Positions 8,093-17,057 of a stretch of 64,000 bases of DNA are shown piece after piece. The notes under the pieces were generated by a model. It did no database searches, had not been told where the DNA came from, and was given only the letters and a program-made list of their open reading frames with translations. The position numbers and the translations under genes are program-made. The DNA comes from UBA1096 sp036166355 (GTDB lineage Bacteria; Verrucomicrobiota; Verrucomicrobiia; Limisphaerales; UBA1096), in assembly GCA_036166355.1 (NCBI GenBank), contig JAYZHR010000025.1:9920-73919 (forward strand), written 5' to 3'. Numbering within the stretch: position 1 is the first letter of the stretch; every line of letters begins with the position of its first letter.

Positions 8093-9523
8093 CTAGTTTT
8101 TGACCCAAGGCTTTCTGGAATTCTTCGTGATTTCTTTATCGAGAGCTTCCATTCGGGCACGAAGTCTATTTACGACTCCCGGTTTTACTTCAGCTAAGTT
8201 GGTTTGCTCTCCGACGTCCATTGCTAGATTGAAGAGAAAAACTTTAGGCGGCTCAATATTTGTCTGTCTGGGGTTAATGGGCTTACGAGCATTACGAGGA
8301 CGAGGCTTCTTCACGATTAATTTCCAGTTGTCTCTTCTTATTCCTTCGATTGCTCCTCGGGAGGTATAATAAAGGAATTCTTTTCGGGGAGATTGTTTTG
8401 AGGTGCCTTTCCAGAGCCCGGATACATCCATCCCATCAATTTTATTTGTTCCAGCTAAGGGCTCGCCAGTTAATGCTGCGATGGTCGGGAGAATGTCGAT
8501 AGTACCAGTGAGTTCATTGCAAACGGTTCCAGCGGGAATGTCGGGTCCTCGCATTACGTAAGGAACACGTTGCCCCCCTTCAAAGGTGGTCCCTTTGCCG
8601 TCCCGAAGTGGGCCTGCGGACCCGCCATGGTGGCGAAAAGGAAGCCACGGGCCATTATCCGTTGTGTAAATTATGTAGGTATTTTCTGAGAGTTTCAATT
8701 CGTCCAAGGTCTTTAGTATGCGCCCAACTTCAAAGTCGATGTGCTCAATAGTATTTATGTAGGCGTTCTTGGGATCAGAATCACGGATCTCGTCTGGCAC
8801 ATATAAAGGAATATGTGGCATTGAATGAGGAAGATAAACGAAGAATGGTTTTTTCTTGTTGGCTTTGATGAACTCTATGGATTTTTGCGTATACCTTCTT
8901 GTGACGGTGCGTTGATCTACAGGAAGCTCAATGATTTTTTCATCTTCAATCAATGGAGTATTCCACTTGGTTAGAGTTGATTCTGGATTTGCCCAGAGGA
9001 TATCCATTCCCTCCCATCCGCCACGAGGTTTCCCTTTATTATCGGGGTGATTCATATCATTTGAATAAGGGATCCCATAGTAGGTGTCGAAGCCGTTCGC
9101 TGTAGGTAAAACTTCCTTGTGGTGGCCTAGATGCCATTTGCCAAAGCAAGCCGTGGCATAGCCCTGTAATTTTAAGTGATCAGCTATCGTGTGTTCTTTT
9201 GGGTTTAATCCCTTTTTGGATGAGGGGAATAGAACATGTTGGTGCATGCCAATGCGTTTAGGGTAACACCCTGTGAGCAAAGCTGAGCGGGAAGGAGTAC
9301 AAACCGGAGAAGCAACCATGAAGCTCGTGAATTTTCGACCCTCATTGGCGATACGATCGATGTTTGGTGTTTTAATAGTTTTAGAACCAAAACAGCTTAA
9401 GTCGCCGTAGCCCTGATCATCAGTAAATATGATTATGAAATTTGGTTTGGCAGCTTGGGCGTGTTCAGTTGAGATTAAGAATACGCCAGTTATGAAGGCG
9501 ATTAGATATATTAGTTGTTTCAT
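8093..9523 (-). CDS. Secreted type I sulfatase (arylsulfatase family)
   Basis: Hydrolyses sulfate esters, probably of algal or other marine polysaccharides in the periplasm. A signal peptide (MKQLIYLIAFITGVFLIS) precedes the metal-binding FTDDQGYGDLSCFG (D35, D36). The formylglycine motif is CTPSR, with Cys75 and Arg79, so it needs a formylglycine-generating enzyme not encoded in this window. Later features are GKWHLGH, TDNGPW and the family C-terminal domain. Length 476 aa is usual for the S1 class. It stands between pdxA (60 bp) and a DUF1552 gene (102 bp) on the same strand. Substrate cannot be deduced. Confidence 0.92.
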   Translation of the reverse strand: MKQLIYLIAFITGVFLISTEHAQAAKPNFIIIFTDDQGYGDLSCFGSKTIKTPNIDRIANEGRKFTSFMVASPVCTPSRSALLTGCYPKRIGMHQHVLFPSSKKGLNPKEHTIADHLKLQGYATACFGKWHLGHHKEVLPTANGFDTYYGIPYSNDMNHPDNKGKPRGGWEGMDILWANPESTLTKWNTPLIEDEKIIELPVDQRTVTRRYTQKSIEFIKANKKKPFFVYLPHSMPHIPLYVPDEIRDSDPKNAYINTIEHIDFEVGRILKTLDELKLSENTYIIYTTDNGPWLPFRHHGGSAGPLRDGKGTTFEGGQRVPYVMRGPDIPAGTVCNELTGTIDILPTIAALTGEPLAGTNKIDGMDVSGLWKGTSKQSPRKEFLYYTSRGAIEGIRRDNWKLIVKKPRPRNARKPINPRQTNIEPPKVFLFNLAMDVGEQTNLAEVKPGVVNRLRARMEALDKEITKNSRKPWVKN

Positions 9524-9625
9524 TAGAGATAATTAAATCAAGATCATAGGCTGTTTCGTAGAAACTAAGAAAGAGAGTTTGTGCAAAATATGATTTGAAG
9601 CTTTTGCTCGTAGCGGACGCGCAAA

Positions 9626-11026
9626 TTACACTTCGCTCAGAGATTCAGTGCTTCCGCCAAAGCTTTTAGCATCAACGCCCAGTTTCTGAAGCATAGTTAA
9701 ATAAAGATTAGAAAGAGGCAATTCGGTATAGCTCATCTCAGCCCGCCAGCCGGCATCGGTAGAGATTCCAGACGTGGCCTGATTGCTTTCGTTGCCTTTC
9801 CCATATCTTAGATATTGGCCATGTTTAAAGCCCATGTTGTTCCCTCCAATTAGTATGAGAGGATAATTGCGAGATAAATGGAAAGCACTTGAAGCAGAGC
9901 CAAATAAGAGTACCGTGTTATCAAGCATGTTTCCTTGGCCCCCGGGTTCCTGAGTGTTTTTGAGTTTGCTTGCAAAACGCCCGAGTTCTTCATTAATAAA
10001 TCGACAGTATGTACCAAAATTTTTCCAACCATCGGGTTCTCGGGTTGCATGGGAAAGTTGATGTGTAAGTTTAAACCCAACAGCTCGACCAAGATAATCA
10101 CTAATGCCAACTCCATTTTCACGGCCAAGTTGATAGGTCGCTACTCGAGTAGTGTCGGTTTTAAATGCGAGGTATATAAGCTCATACATCGTCTGCAAAT
10201 ACGTACGAGGATCTTCAGGCGTGATATCGAGTTTTAGATGATCTGCATCGATCTGAGGCAAAGGCATGTTCAGCCAGCGTTCAGCTTTTTCAATCTTAGC
10301 TTCAGTTTCTCGAACCGATTGCAGGTATTCGGCAAGTGTGTCTTGGTCGTGTTTGGATAATGAGTTATTTAGTGAGCGTGCGTCCTCCAATAGGTCATCA
10401 AGTGCACTCTTGTTAAGCGATAGGCGTTGAGCAGACTCTTCCCCGCTTTTTACGAATAGCATGTCGAAAATGCGTTTTGGTTTATGCTCGGCAGGGATTG
10501 GTCTTCCGTTGCTGTTAAAGGACAACGTTTGAGCCCCTCGGGGAGAACCGGTGCCTCCGTCAGTAGACATAATCATGGATGAATGTCGTGTTTGCATACC
10601 GACATGAGCAGCAAAAACTTGGTCTAGTGAAATACTGTTTTGATAATCACCGTCTGCTCCGGTGTCTGCCCCAGTCAGAAACTGGTCAGCATTTGAATGG
10701 CCATGAACTCTTCGTACGGCCGGGTGGGACAAGCCGGAGAATATCGTTAAATCCTTACGAAGTGGGGTTAACGTTTCCATGCACTTGGTAAAGGTGAAAT
10801 TATTACCTTGGCCATGTGGGAACCAGCTCCACTCCTTGAAAGCAGGATCTTTTTCCAGAGGCATAGGTACTCCGTCTGGCATGTAAAAACAGGCAAGCCT
10901 CTTCTTCTCTTTTCTTTTTGTTTCTTGAGCTAGGCCGGAGAACGATTCAAACCAAGGTAAGGCGAGTGCAATTCCCGCGCCTCGTAGAAATTTCCGGCGA
11001 TCTAGAGAAGATAAATTGATATTCAT
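9626..11026 (-). CDS. DUF1552 family protein, Tat-exported (second copy)
   Basis: Paralogue of the protein at 4329-5702. A twin-arginine leader DRRKFLRGAGIALALPWF is present, then ACFYMPDGVPMP, FSGLSHPAVRRVHGHSNAD and LDQVFAAHVG, typical of the family. Its C-terminus holds LLFGSASSAFHLSRNYP. Length 466 aa. It begins 19 bases after the haem-protein gene upstream, so the pair is one unit. Molecular function unknown; export of a folded protein is inferred from the leader. Confidence 0.88.
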   Translation of the reverse strand: MNINLSSLDRRKFLRGAGIALALPWFESFSGLAQETKRKEKKRLACFYMPDGVPMPLEKDPAFKEWSWFPHGQGNNFTFTKCMETLTPLRKDLTIFSGLSHPAVRRVHGHSNADQFLTGADTGADGDYQNSISLDQVFAAHVGMQTRHSSMIMSTDGGTGSPRGAQTLSFNSNGRPIPAEHKPKRIFDMLFVKSGEESAQRLSLNKSALDDLLEDARSLNNSLSKHDQDTLAEYLQSVRETEAKIEKAERWLNMPLPQIDADHLKLDITPEDPRTYLQTMYELIYLAFKTDTTRVATYQLGRENGVGISDYLGRAVGFKLTHQLSHATREPDGWKNFGTYCRFINEELGRFASKLKNTQEPGGQGNMLDNTVLLFGSASSAFHLSRNYPLILIGGNNMGFKHGQYLRYGKGNESNQATSGISTDAGWRAEMSYTELPLSNLYLTMLQKLGVDAKSFGGSTESLSEV

Positions 11027-11045
11027 GACTTCGCTCCAACAGGGT

Positions 11046-13718
11046 TTATTTTAACTGAAATAAATCACTTTTCACAATCAGAATCACTAGGTCTCTCAGG
11101 CCACTTCCTTTCTTTTGGAGATTTGAGGCTATGAGGTCGACTCGCGAACGGTCGCCAAAATTTAATGGCCTGCCAAGCGCATAAGCAGCCAATTTGTGGG
11201 TTAAAGCACGAGTAAATTGTTCCTGCCTATTATTCAGAAGGTACGCTTTCAAGCCTTGCATCCCTTTTAGCTCATATTTATTGAATAATATTCCTTTAGC
11301 ATCAACTGGATTATTGCCGATTTTATTGCGCCACCTCCCTAGTGCATCGTAGTTTTCAAATGCAATTCCCCAAGGGTCAATTTTTGCATGGCAAGACAGG
11401 CAAGCAGGGTCATCTCTGTGACTTGCCATGCGCTGCTTGAGAGTTAGTTTCATAATTTCCGGGTCGGCTAGATCAATTTCTGGAACGGCGGGGGGAGGGG
11501 GCGGAGGAGGGTCATTAAGCAGGTTTTCCAAAAGCCATATGCCACGTTTAAGTGGGTGAGAGTCTTTACCGTCGGAATTCATTGCTAGTAGGCCTGCTTG
11601 TGTAAGAACTCCTCCGCGTCTGTCGGGAGTTCTTAGTTTCACTGCTCGTAGTTCATTACCAATGACCTCGGGCATCTTGTAATGCTCAGCAAGTCGATCA
11701 TTAGCCATTATGTAGTCAGAATGAAGAAAATCCATTATGCTATGATTGTGTTTCAGGATCTCTTCAAAAAAGGCAACCGGTTCCTTTCGCATGGATTCCA
11801 AGACGAGTGGGTCGAAGCGGCCGTTGTTTTTTGTTGTGCCGTCGGGGGTTGTTAAAAAAGCCTTGGAATCGATCTTTAAGAAATCCAAAAGCTCGAGCCC
11901 GAGCCACTGACGAGTAAAGTGGTGTGTAAATCTTTTGACTTTAGAATCAGTCAGTAGCCGTAATGTTTGGGACTGTAGGATTTCTGGATTTCGAAGTTTT
12001 CCTGCTTTAGCAAGACTTAGTAGTTCAGTGTCAGGAGTGCTACTCCATAAAAAAAATGAAAGCCGACTAGCTAGTTCAAAATCGGTAATGCGATCTGCGC
12101 CTCTTGCCACATTCCTTTCGCTATTTTGAACTACGTATAGAAACTTTGGTGACGACAGGACCGCAGACAAGACTTCAATAATGGCCTCTTGAAAGTCCTT
12201 GCAGCTAGGGCGTAATTTTATGAAGAGAGATAGTTTTTGATCGACTTCTTTTTTCGTTACTTGCTTTCTCCAGGCCCGACTCATGAAACTAGTAAGTATA
12301 GCGGCCGCATATTTTTCCTCATCATGATGCAGGATTTCTTGGAAGAAAATTCGAGAGTGGGATTCGGGCGGCCATTGCTTGAATGTGGGAGCTATAATTT
12401 CAATATAGTCAATCTTGGCAGCAACTTTTGCACTCGAATCGTTATGGAAAGAAAGGAATTCAGCCGGATTAGGCAGATCTCCTAGCTTTGTAATATGTCT
12501 GTACGCGTTACGGGTAATTTCGCTAAGCGGGATGTCCCAATGATAGAACTCAGGTTTGTCGGGATGCGCTGTAACTGTAATATCGCGACCACCTGCCCTC
12601 ACAGCTACTCGTGAATCGTTGCTTGCTTGATTCCCAAAATATAATCGCAATGTTGGAGGATGTTTTTCTTTAGCTGAATATTGTGCTGCTCGAATGCGTA
12701 CTCGCATATTCCCTGAATCTGGCAAGCCGTCGCCCAAGTCGACTATATACCTTGCATTTGCGGGGATCACAATTACGTCTGGAGAGATTGTAGGGACCTC
12801 TGGGCGAGTTAGGGTTGGAGTCCAAGCATACTTGGCGCCATTATAACTCCAGCGGGGGCCGATTCCTTGGCCGGTAACTAAATCTCTGTAGTGTATGCCA
12901 TTATGATCTCGAGGGAATTTTTCAGTCTGTTTTTCTATTGCTTCTTCAAGGCGAGTCTGGAACCACCAAGAATCAAAAGGAATTCCTTGCTCCTTAATCA
13001 ACTCTCGTGTCCTCTCAATATTCGTTGAGTACTTAGCATTGATTCTTTTTGCAGCGGCTTTCATTGAGATTCCATAGTAAACAGTTTTGGGGCGTTCGCC
13101 ACGAACGGTTGCTTGCTTTAGAGCTTTGAGTGCTATTTGCCTGTATTGCTCAAACTGTACAGCTGTCATTTGAAGCATTTCAGAACTGTTCTTGAAACCG
13201 TCTTCCGAGCTGGTTTCTGGAGGGAGATCTCTAGAAAAATCAAGCGGCACACCAAGTAAGTCCTGCAAGACATATTTGTATTCATATCGAGTCATTCTTC
13301 GAAACGATGTATGGCCTTTTTCGATTCGACGCACTTGCGAAGCAGTTTGAATTTCTTTAGATAGCCAATCGATAATGCTTGCTTTCTCGGTGTCTGCGAG
13401 TTGCTCCTCGACGTCTTCCGGAGGCATTTCGCCATTACTGATAACGTCAAACACTTCCAGCCACCATTTCACATCCTTCCCCTTCAATAGGTTAGGATCA
13501 AGTGTGTCTATTCGAAATTCTCCCTTTTGTTTTAAAGGACCGTGACATCCCATGCACGTCCGCCTCAAAATTGGCTCTACTTCTGTTTGGAACTTGGCTA
13601 AGCGGGCCTTGGGCAATTTCTTAGAGGCGGCCGAGGCAAAAGCTAGGCCGTTACTTAGAAGTACAAATAAAATTGTCCAAAAAAAGAACCTCATGAGCTT
13701 CCGCACTGCTACCACCAT
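11046..13718 (-). CDS. Secreted haem-domain protein (PSCyt1 / DUF1587-1595-1592-1588-1585), second copy
   Basis: Same class as 1445-4324 but with the standard layout. After a signal peptide (RFFFWTILFVLLSNGLAFASA) comes the cytochrome domain with CMGCH. Then DUF1587 (RRMTRYEYKYVLQDLLGVP), a beta-rich segment (RYIVDLGDGLPDSGNMRVRI), DUF1595, DUF1592 (ASRLSFFLWSSTPDTELL), DUF1588 (NDPPPPPPPAVPE, CLSCH) and DUF1585. Start choice: 13718 gives MVVAVRKLMRFFF; 13694 is also possible with GGAAG close upstream; the longest reading (13784) overlaps the FG-GAP gene. It is followed by its DUF1552 partner. Confidence 0.87.
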   Translation of the reverse strand: MVVAVRKLMRFFFWTILFVLLSNGLAFASAASKKLPKARLAKFQTEVEPILRRTCMGCHGPLKQKGEFRIDTLDPNLLKGKDVKWWLEVFDVISNGEMPPEDVEEQLADTEKASIIDWLSKEIQTASQVRRIEKGHTSFRRMTRYEYKYVLQDLLGVPLDFSRDLPPETSSEDGFKNSSEMLQMTAVQFEQYRQIALKALKQATVRGERPKTVYYGISMKAAAKRINAKYSTNIERTRELIKEQGIPFDSWWFQTRLEEAIEKQTEKFPRDHNGIHYRDLVTGQGIGPRWSYNGAKYAWTPTLTRPEVPTISPDVIVIPANARYIVDLGDGLPDSGNMRVRIRAAQYSAKEKHPPTLRLYFGNQASNDSRVAVRAGGRDITVTAHPDKPEFYHWDIPLSEITRNAYRHITKLGDLPNPAEFLSFHNDSSAKVAAKIDYIEIIAPTFKQWPPESHSRIFFQEILHHDEEKYAAAILTSFMSRAWRKQVTKKEVDQKLSLFIKLRPSCKDFQEAIIEVLSAVLSSPKFLYVVQNSERNVARGADRITDFELASRLSFFLWSSTPDTELLSLAKAGKLRNPEILQSQTLRLLTDSKVKRFTHHFTRQWLGLELLDFLKIDSKAFLTTPDGTTKNNGRFDPLVLESMRKEPVAFFEEILKHNHSIMDFLHSDYIMANDRLAEHYKMPEVIGNELRAVKLRTPDRRGGVLTQAGLLAMNSDGKDSHPLKRGIWLLENLLNDPPPPPPPAVPEIDLADPEIMKLTLKQRMASHRDDPACLSCHAKIDPWGIAFENYDALGRWRNKIGNNPVDAKGILFNKYELKGMQGLKAYLLNNRQEQFTRALTHKLAAYALGRPLNFGDRSRVDLIASNLQKKGSGLRDLVILIVKSDLFQLK

Positions 13719-13759
13719 CCGCCACTTTCTGCCAGTGGATTTGTCAATGATTGTTGCCT

Positions 13760-14905
13760 TTACTTTAAAGGATTCTCGAACCACGCAACGTTTTTGCTTT
13801 GTTGGCCGGCAATGAGGGTGTCCAGATCACCATCTCCATCCATGTCAACTAGACGGATATCGTAGGCTGCTTGATTGTTATGGATAATATGAGTCGTGAA
13901 TTTACCTTTCCCGTCATTTTCAAACCAAGCGGCTTTTCTGCTAACATAAGCACAGGTGACGGCGTCGATATCACCATCGGCGTCGATATCACCTACTTGA
14001 AGGCAGTGAGGCGACATAAGCTCAGTGTTGATGTTATGAATTTTCCATTTGGGGTTCTCATACCAAAAAAGTCCGGTGCCATGACCTCGTGCAGCGATAA
14101 GGTCCAGTTTGCCGTCATTGTTTACATCGGCAGGCATAATATTTGTAGCGCCGGTATGCTTGCCAGGTAAGAGATGTTTTTTGAAAGGCTTGGTTGCATC
14201 CTTGCCTGCCTCCCACCACGCAAACCATTCGCCTTTGCCGGACTTATCGTGAGGTCCGCCTTTGGCAGCGAGTGTGATGTCGAGTAGCCCATCGCCATTA
14301 ACATCACCCGCTCCGAGATAATGACTCAGCCCAGGAGCGTTGTTTTTGGCAAATACATGACGCGTCCAGCGACTAGTCTTAAGAGGGTTTTTGGGAGCTT
14401 CAAGCCAAACAGCGGAGTCAGGAAACTTCCCCTTTGGTTGAGCGCTATTGGCTAGAAGGTCAAGTTTGCCATCGTTGTTGACATCTGCCTTGAGAACTCC
14501 ATGTATCCCAATAATTTCGTCCTCAATAATCCGAGTTTTCCATTGAGTGCCAGTTGGATTCTTGTTCGGCTGTTCGAACCACACAATGAGTCCGGGCTGA
14601 TAACGTGCACCTATAAAGTCTGCATCCCCATCATTGTCCACATCAAAGGTCTCACCATGAATGAAAGTGTGATCTTCATCGCTGCCAATTATGATTTGTT
14701 TCCAGTCCGGGGCTACGAACAACCGCGTTTTACTGCCGGCATTGCTAATGATATCGACTTTGCCATCTCCAGTGAAATCTGCGGCTACTACAACGTTGTT
14801 ATGAAGTCCTTCCCAGACGATGTGACGTTTCCAGTTTCCTTTGACTGCAGCTTGAGCGGCACATGTTATGAAGGCATGAATTAAAAAAATTCTGAATATA
14901 ACCAT
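13760..14905 (-). CDS. Secreted FG-GAP/VCBS-repeat beta-propeller protein
   Basis: Predicted extracytoplasmic calcium-binding beta-propeller of unknown partner. A short signal peptide (MVIFRIFLIHAFITCAAQA) is followed by at least six repeats built on DxDxDG-like loops, among them DVDNDGDADF, DVNNDGKLDL (twice), DVNGDGLLDI, DIDADGDIDA and DMDGDGDLDT. Between them are WFE/VWLE strand motifs. Length 381 aa makes one seven-bladed propeller likely. It is the first gene of the minus-strand run that continues with the haem protein 41 bp downstream. Proteins of this kind often bind carbohydrate or protein, but no enzymatic residue is visible. Confidence 0.8.
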   Translation of the reverse strand: MVIFRIFLIHAFITCAAQAAVKGNWKRHIVWEGLHNNVVVAADFTGDGKVDIISNAGSKTRLFVAPDWKQIIIGSDEDHTFIHGETFDVDNDGDADFIGARYQPGLIVWFEQPNKNPTGTQWKTRIIEDEIIGIHGVLKADVNNDGKLDLLANSAQPKGKFPDSAVWLEAPKNPLKTSRWTRHVFAKNNAPGLSHYLGAGDVNGDGLLDITLAAKGGPHDKSGKGEWFAWWEAGKDATKPFKKHLLPGKHTGATNIMPADVNNDGKLDLIAARGHGTGLFWYENPKWKIHNINTELMSPHCLQVGDIDADGDIDAVTCAYVSRKAAWFENDGKGKFTTHIIHNNQAAYDIRLVDMDGDGDLDTLIAGQQSKNVAWFENPLK

Positions 14906-15150
14906 AGCATTTATCGAGGTGTATTGTGTTTAAGAGAAGAGAGATTTATATCAATTTGCTTTACTGAATGACAACACAATCAGCGTAATGATACTCGACT
15001 CTATCTAAAACTATTTTTTGTAAAAAAAGGTGTTAATCTCGGTAGTTGTCGAGCTGATCGCTCGCTTTGTAAAGGGAAAATGGTTATTCCCACGTTGGCT
15101 AAGCACATGGTTGTTCTTGTACACGTGGCAAAGCTAATTAGACTTTTCGT

Positions 15151-16416
15151 GTGCGCATTTTAATTTCACTATTTTTTACAGTTGTAAGTCTAAGTGCAGA
15201 AAATTGGCCAGGTTGGCGCGGCCCACATGGAGATGGCATTAGTAACGAGAAAGATGTCCCGAAATTATGGAGCGAGAAAAAAAATATTGTCTGGAAAATA
15301 GCAATCAAAGGGGAAGGGCATTCATCGCCTATAGTTTGGGGGGATAGAATTTTCCTTACTACCAGTTTAACCAAGCAAAATGAGAGGCGCTTATTGTGTT
15401 TTGATAAGGTAACTGGGAGGCTTTTATGGGATAAATTGGTGGTTCAATCTCCGCCTGAGTCGATTCATCGTCTTAACAGTCGTGCTTCAGGCACGCCTGC
15501 TACAGATGGCAAAATGGTCTATGTTACATTTATGCGGGCAGAAGGGGCAAAAGTAGTTGCGCCTAATGTTGGATCAGAGCGGATGATCACGCCGGGTAAG
15601 ATTATTGTTGCTGCCTACGATTTTAAGGGAGAGCAAAAGTGGAAAACCAACGTTGGTGATTTTATCAGTGCTCATGGGTTTAACTCTTGTCCGGTAGTCT
15701 TTGAGGATTTAGTGATAATTAATGGGGATCACGATGGTGATGCTTATATTGTGGCGCTTGATTGCAATACCGGGAAGGAAAAGTGGCGAATACTTCGTGA
15801 AAATAAAACGCGTAGTTATGTAACACCTATTATTCGTGAGATTAAGGGAAGAACACAGATGCTTCTCTCTGGAAGTTTATCAGTAGCAAGTTATGATCCT
15901 CGCACAGGAAAACGTCATTGGGTTTTAGATGGGCCAACCGAACAGTTTGTCGCATCTATGGTTTATAATGGGAAATATGTTTTTGTTACTGGCGGCTATC
16001 CAGAACGCCATATTTTAGCGATTAAGCCAGATGGCACCGGCAACATTACAGACACACATATAGCATGGCGTACTACTCGAGGTGCGGCTTATGTGCCTTC
16101 TCCAGTGGTTGTAGGGCGATACTTGTTAATTGTTGCAGATAGCGGCATTGCTAGTTGCTTTGATGCGATGAGCGGCAAGCGCCACTGGCAGGAGCGATTG
16201 CCCGGAGGGCATAGTCCATCGCCTGTTTCGGCCAATGGTTTGGTATATTTTACATCAGACAGAGGGATTACTTCAATTGTTAGACCTGGAACCACCTTTG
16301 AGGTTTTAGCAAAAAACAATTTAGGGGAGCCGGTCTCTGCCAGTCCGGCCATCAGTCAAGGACAGCTTTTTATAAGGACCCATCAGCATCTATATTGTAT
16401 TGGCGAATTGAAATAG
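15151..16416 (+). CDS. Secreted PQQ-binding-like beta-propeller protein (copy 1)
   Basis: PQQ-like eight-bladed propeller, probably periplasmic. GTG start, then a short signal peptide (RILISLFFTVVSLSA) and the opening NWPGWRGPHGDGIS, which is the usual first motif of this group in PVC bacteria. Repeats such as DKVTGRLLWD, DCNTGKEKWR, DPRTGKRHWV and DAMSGKRHWQ mark the blades. No PQQ-dehydrogenase catalytic residues are evident, so a structural or binding role is as likely as catalysis. A paralogue lies at 50353-51654. It is divergent from the FG-GAP gene and 20 bp upstream of trmB. Confidence 0.82.
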   Translation: MRILISLFFTVVSLSAENWPGWRGPHGDGISNEKDVPKLWSEKKNIVWKIAIKGEGHSSPIVWGDRIFLTTSLTKQNERRLLCFDKVTGRLLWDKLVVQSPPESIHRLNSRASGTPATDGKMVYVTFMRAEGAKVVAPNVGSERMITPGKIIVAAYDFKGEQKWKTNVGDFISAHGFNSCPVVFEDLVIINGDHDGDAYIVALDCNTGKEKWRILRENKTRSYVTPIIREIKGRTQMLLSGSLSVASYDPRTGKRHWVLDGPTEQFVASMVYNGKYVFVTGGYPERHILAIKPDGTGNITDTHIAWRTTRGAAYVPSPVVVGRYLLIVADSGIASCFDAMSGKRHWQERLPGGHSPSPVSANGLVYFTSDRGITSIVRPGTTFEVLAKNNLGEPVSASPAISQGQLFIRTHQHLYCIGELK

Positions 16417-16436
16417 TTTTAAGTGATAGCTGATAT

Positions 16437-17057
16437 ATGAGTCGCAAGAGACATCTATCTGATGAAGAAACACTGATATATCCGATCAGCTCCGCAATTG
16501 AGCCTATCAATATAAAAAATTTGTTCCCAGTTGAACAATCAATGGAGTTGGAGCTTGGGTGTGGCGATGGATCATTTACATTGGATTATGCTATTGGGAA
16601 CCCATCGCGAAATGTTGTTGCATTAGAACGTTTGCTCGGTCGTATCACTAAGCTCAATCGAAAAGCTCATCGAGCTGGATTACGTAATTTAAGATTACTT
16701 CGAGCAGAGGCGGGCTACGTTATTAAGTATCTATTACTCCCGGAATCATTTAATGCTATACATGTATATTTTCCTGATCCTTGGCCAAAAAAGAGGCATC
16801 ATAAGAATAGGTTGATTACTAAAAAATTTCCGCCTCTGGTGAAGCGGTTGCTCCGTAGTAATGGCGTCGTTTATATGCGTACTGACAACATGGAATATTT
16901 TGAACAAATGTTGGATGTATTTGGCTTGGCCAAGGGATTTGACTCAGTTGAGACGCCAGAGTCTCTTAAAAAGTTTATCACGGACTTTGAAAGGGATTTT
17001 AATTCTCAGGGAATTCCAACCAAATACGCCGCTTACAGAAGAATAACAGATAATTAA
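16437..17057 (+). CDS. trmB: tRNA (guanine-N7-)-methyltransferase
   Basis: Methylates G46 of tRNAs to m7G using S-adenosylmethionine. The SAM motif ELGCGDGSFTLDYA and the family signature VYFPDPWPKKRHHKNRL are both present, and the C-terminus has the TDFERDF and GIPTKYAAYR stretches typical of TrmB. Length 206 aa is normal. Its last bases overlap by 4 bp the end of the convergent LysM gene. The ATG at 16437 follows the PQQ gene by 20 bp. Confidence 0.93.
   Translation: MSRKRHLSDEETLIYPISSAIEPINIKNLFPVEQSMELELGCGDGSFTLDYAIGNPSRNVVALERLLGRITKLNRKAHRAGLRNLRLLRAEAGYVIKYLLLPESFNAIHVYFPDPWPKKRHHKNRLITKKFPPLVKRLLRSNGVVYMRTDNMEYFEQMLDVFGLAKGFDSVETPESLKKFITDFERDFNSQGIPTKYAAYRRITDN

Noticed and set aside
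14501..14884. 127-codon frame antisense to the FG-GAP gene
   Set aside because: Shadow of the repeated calcium-loop coding sequence.
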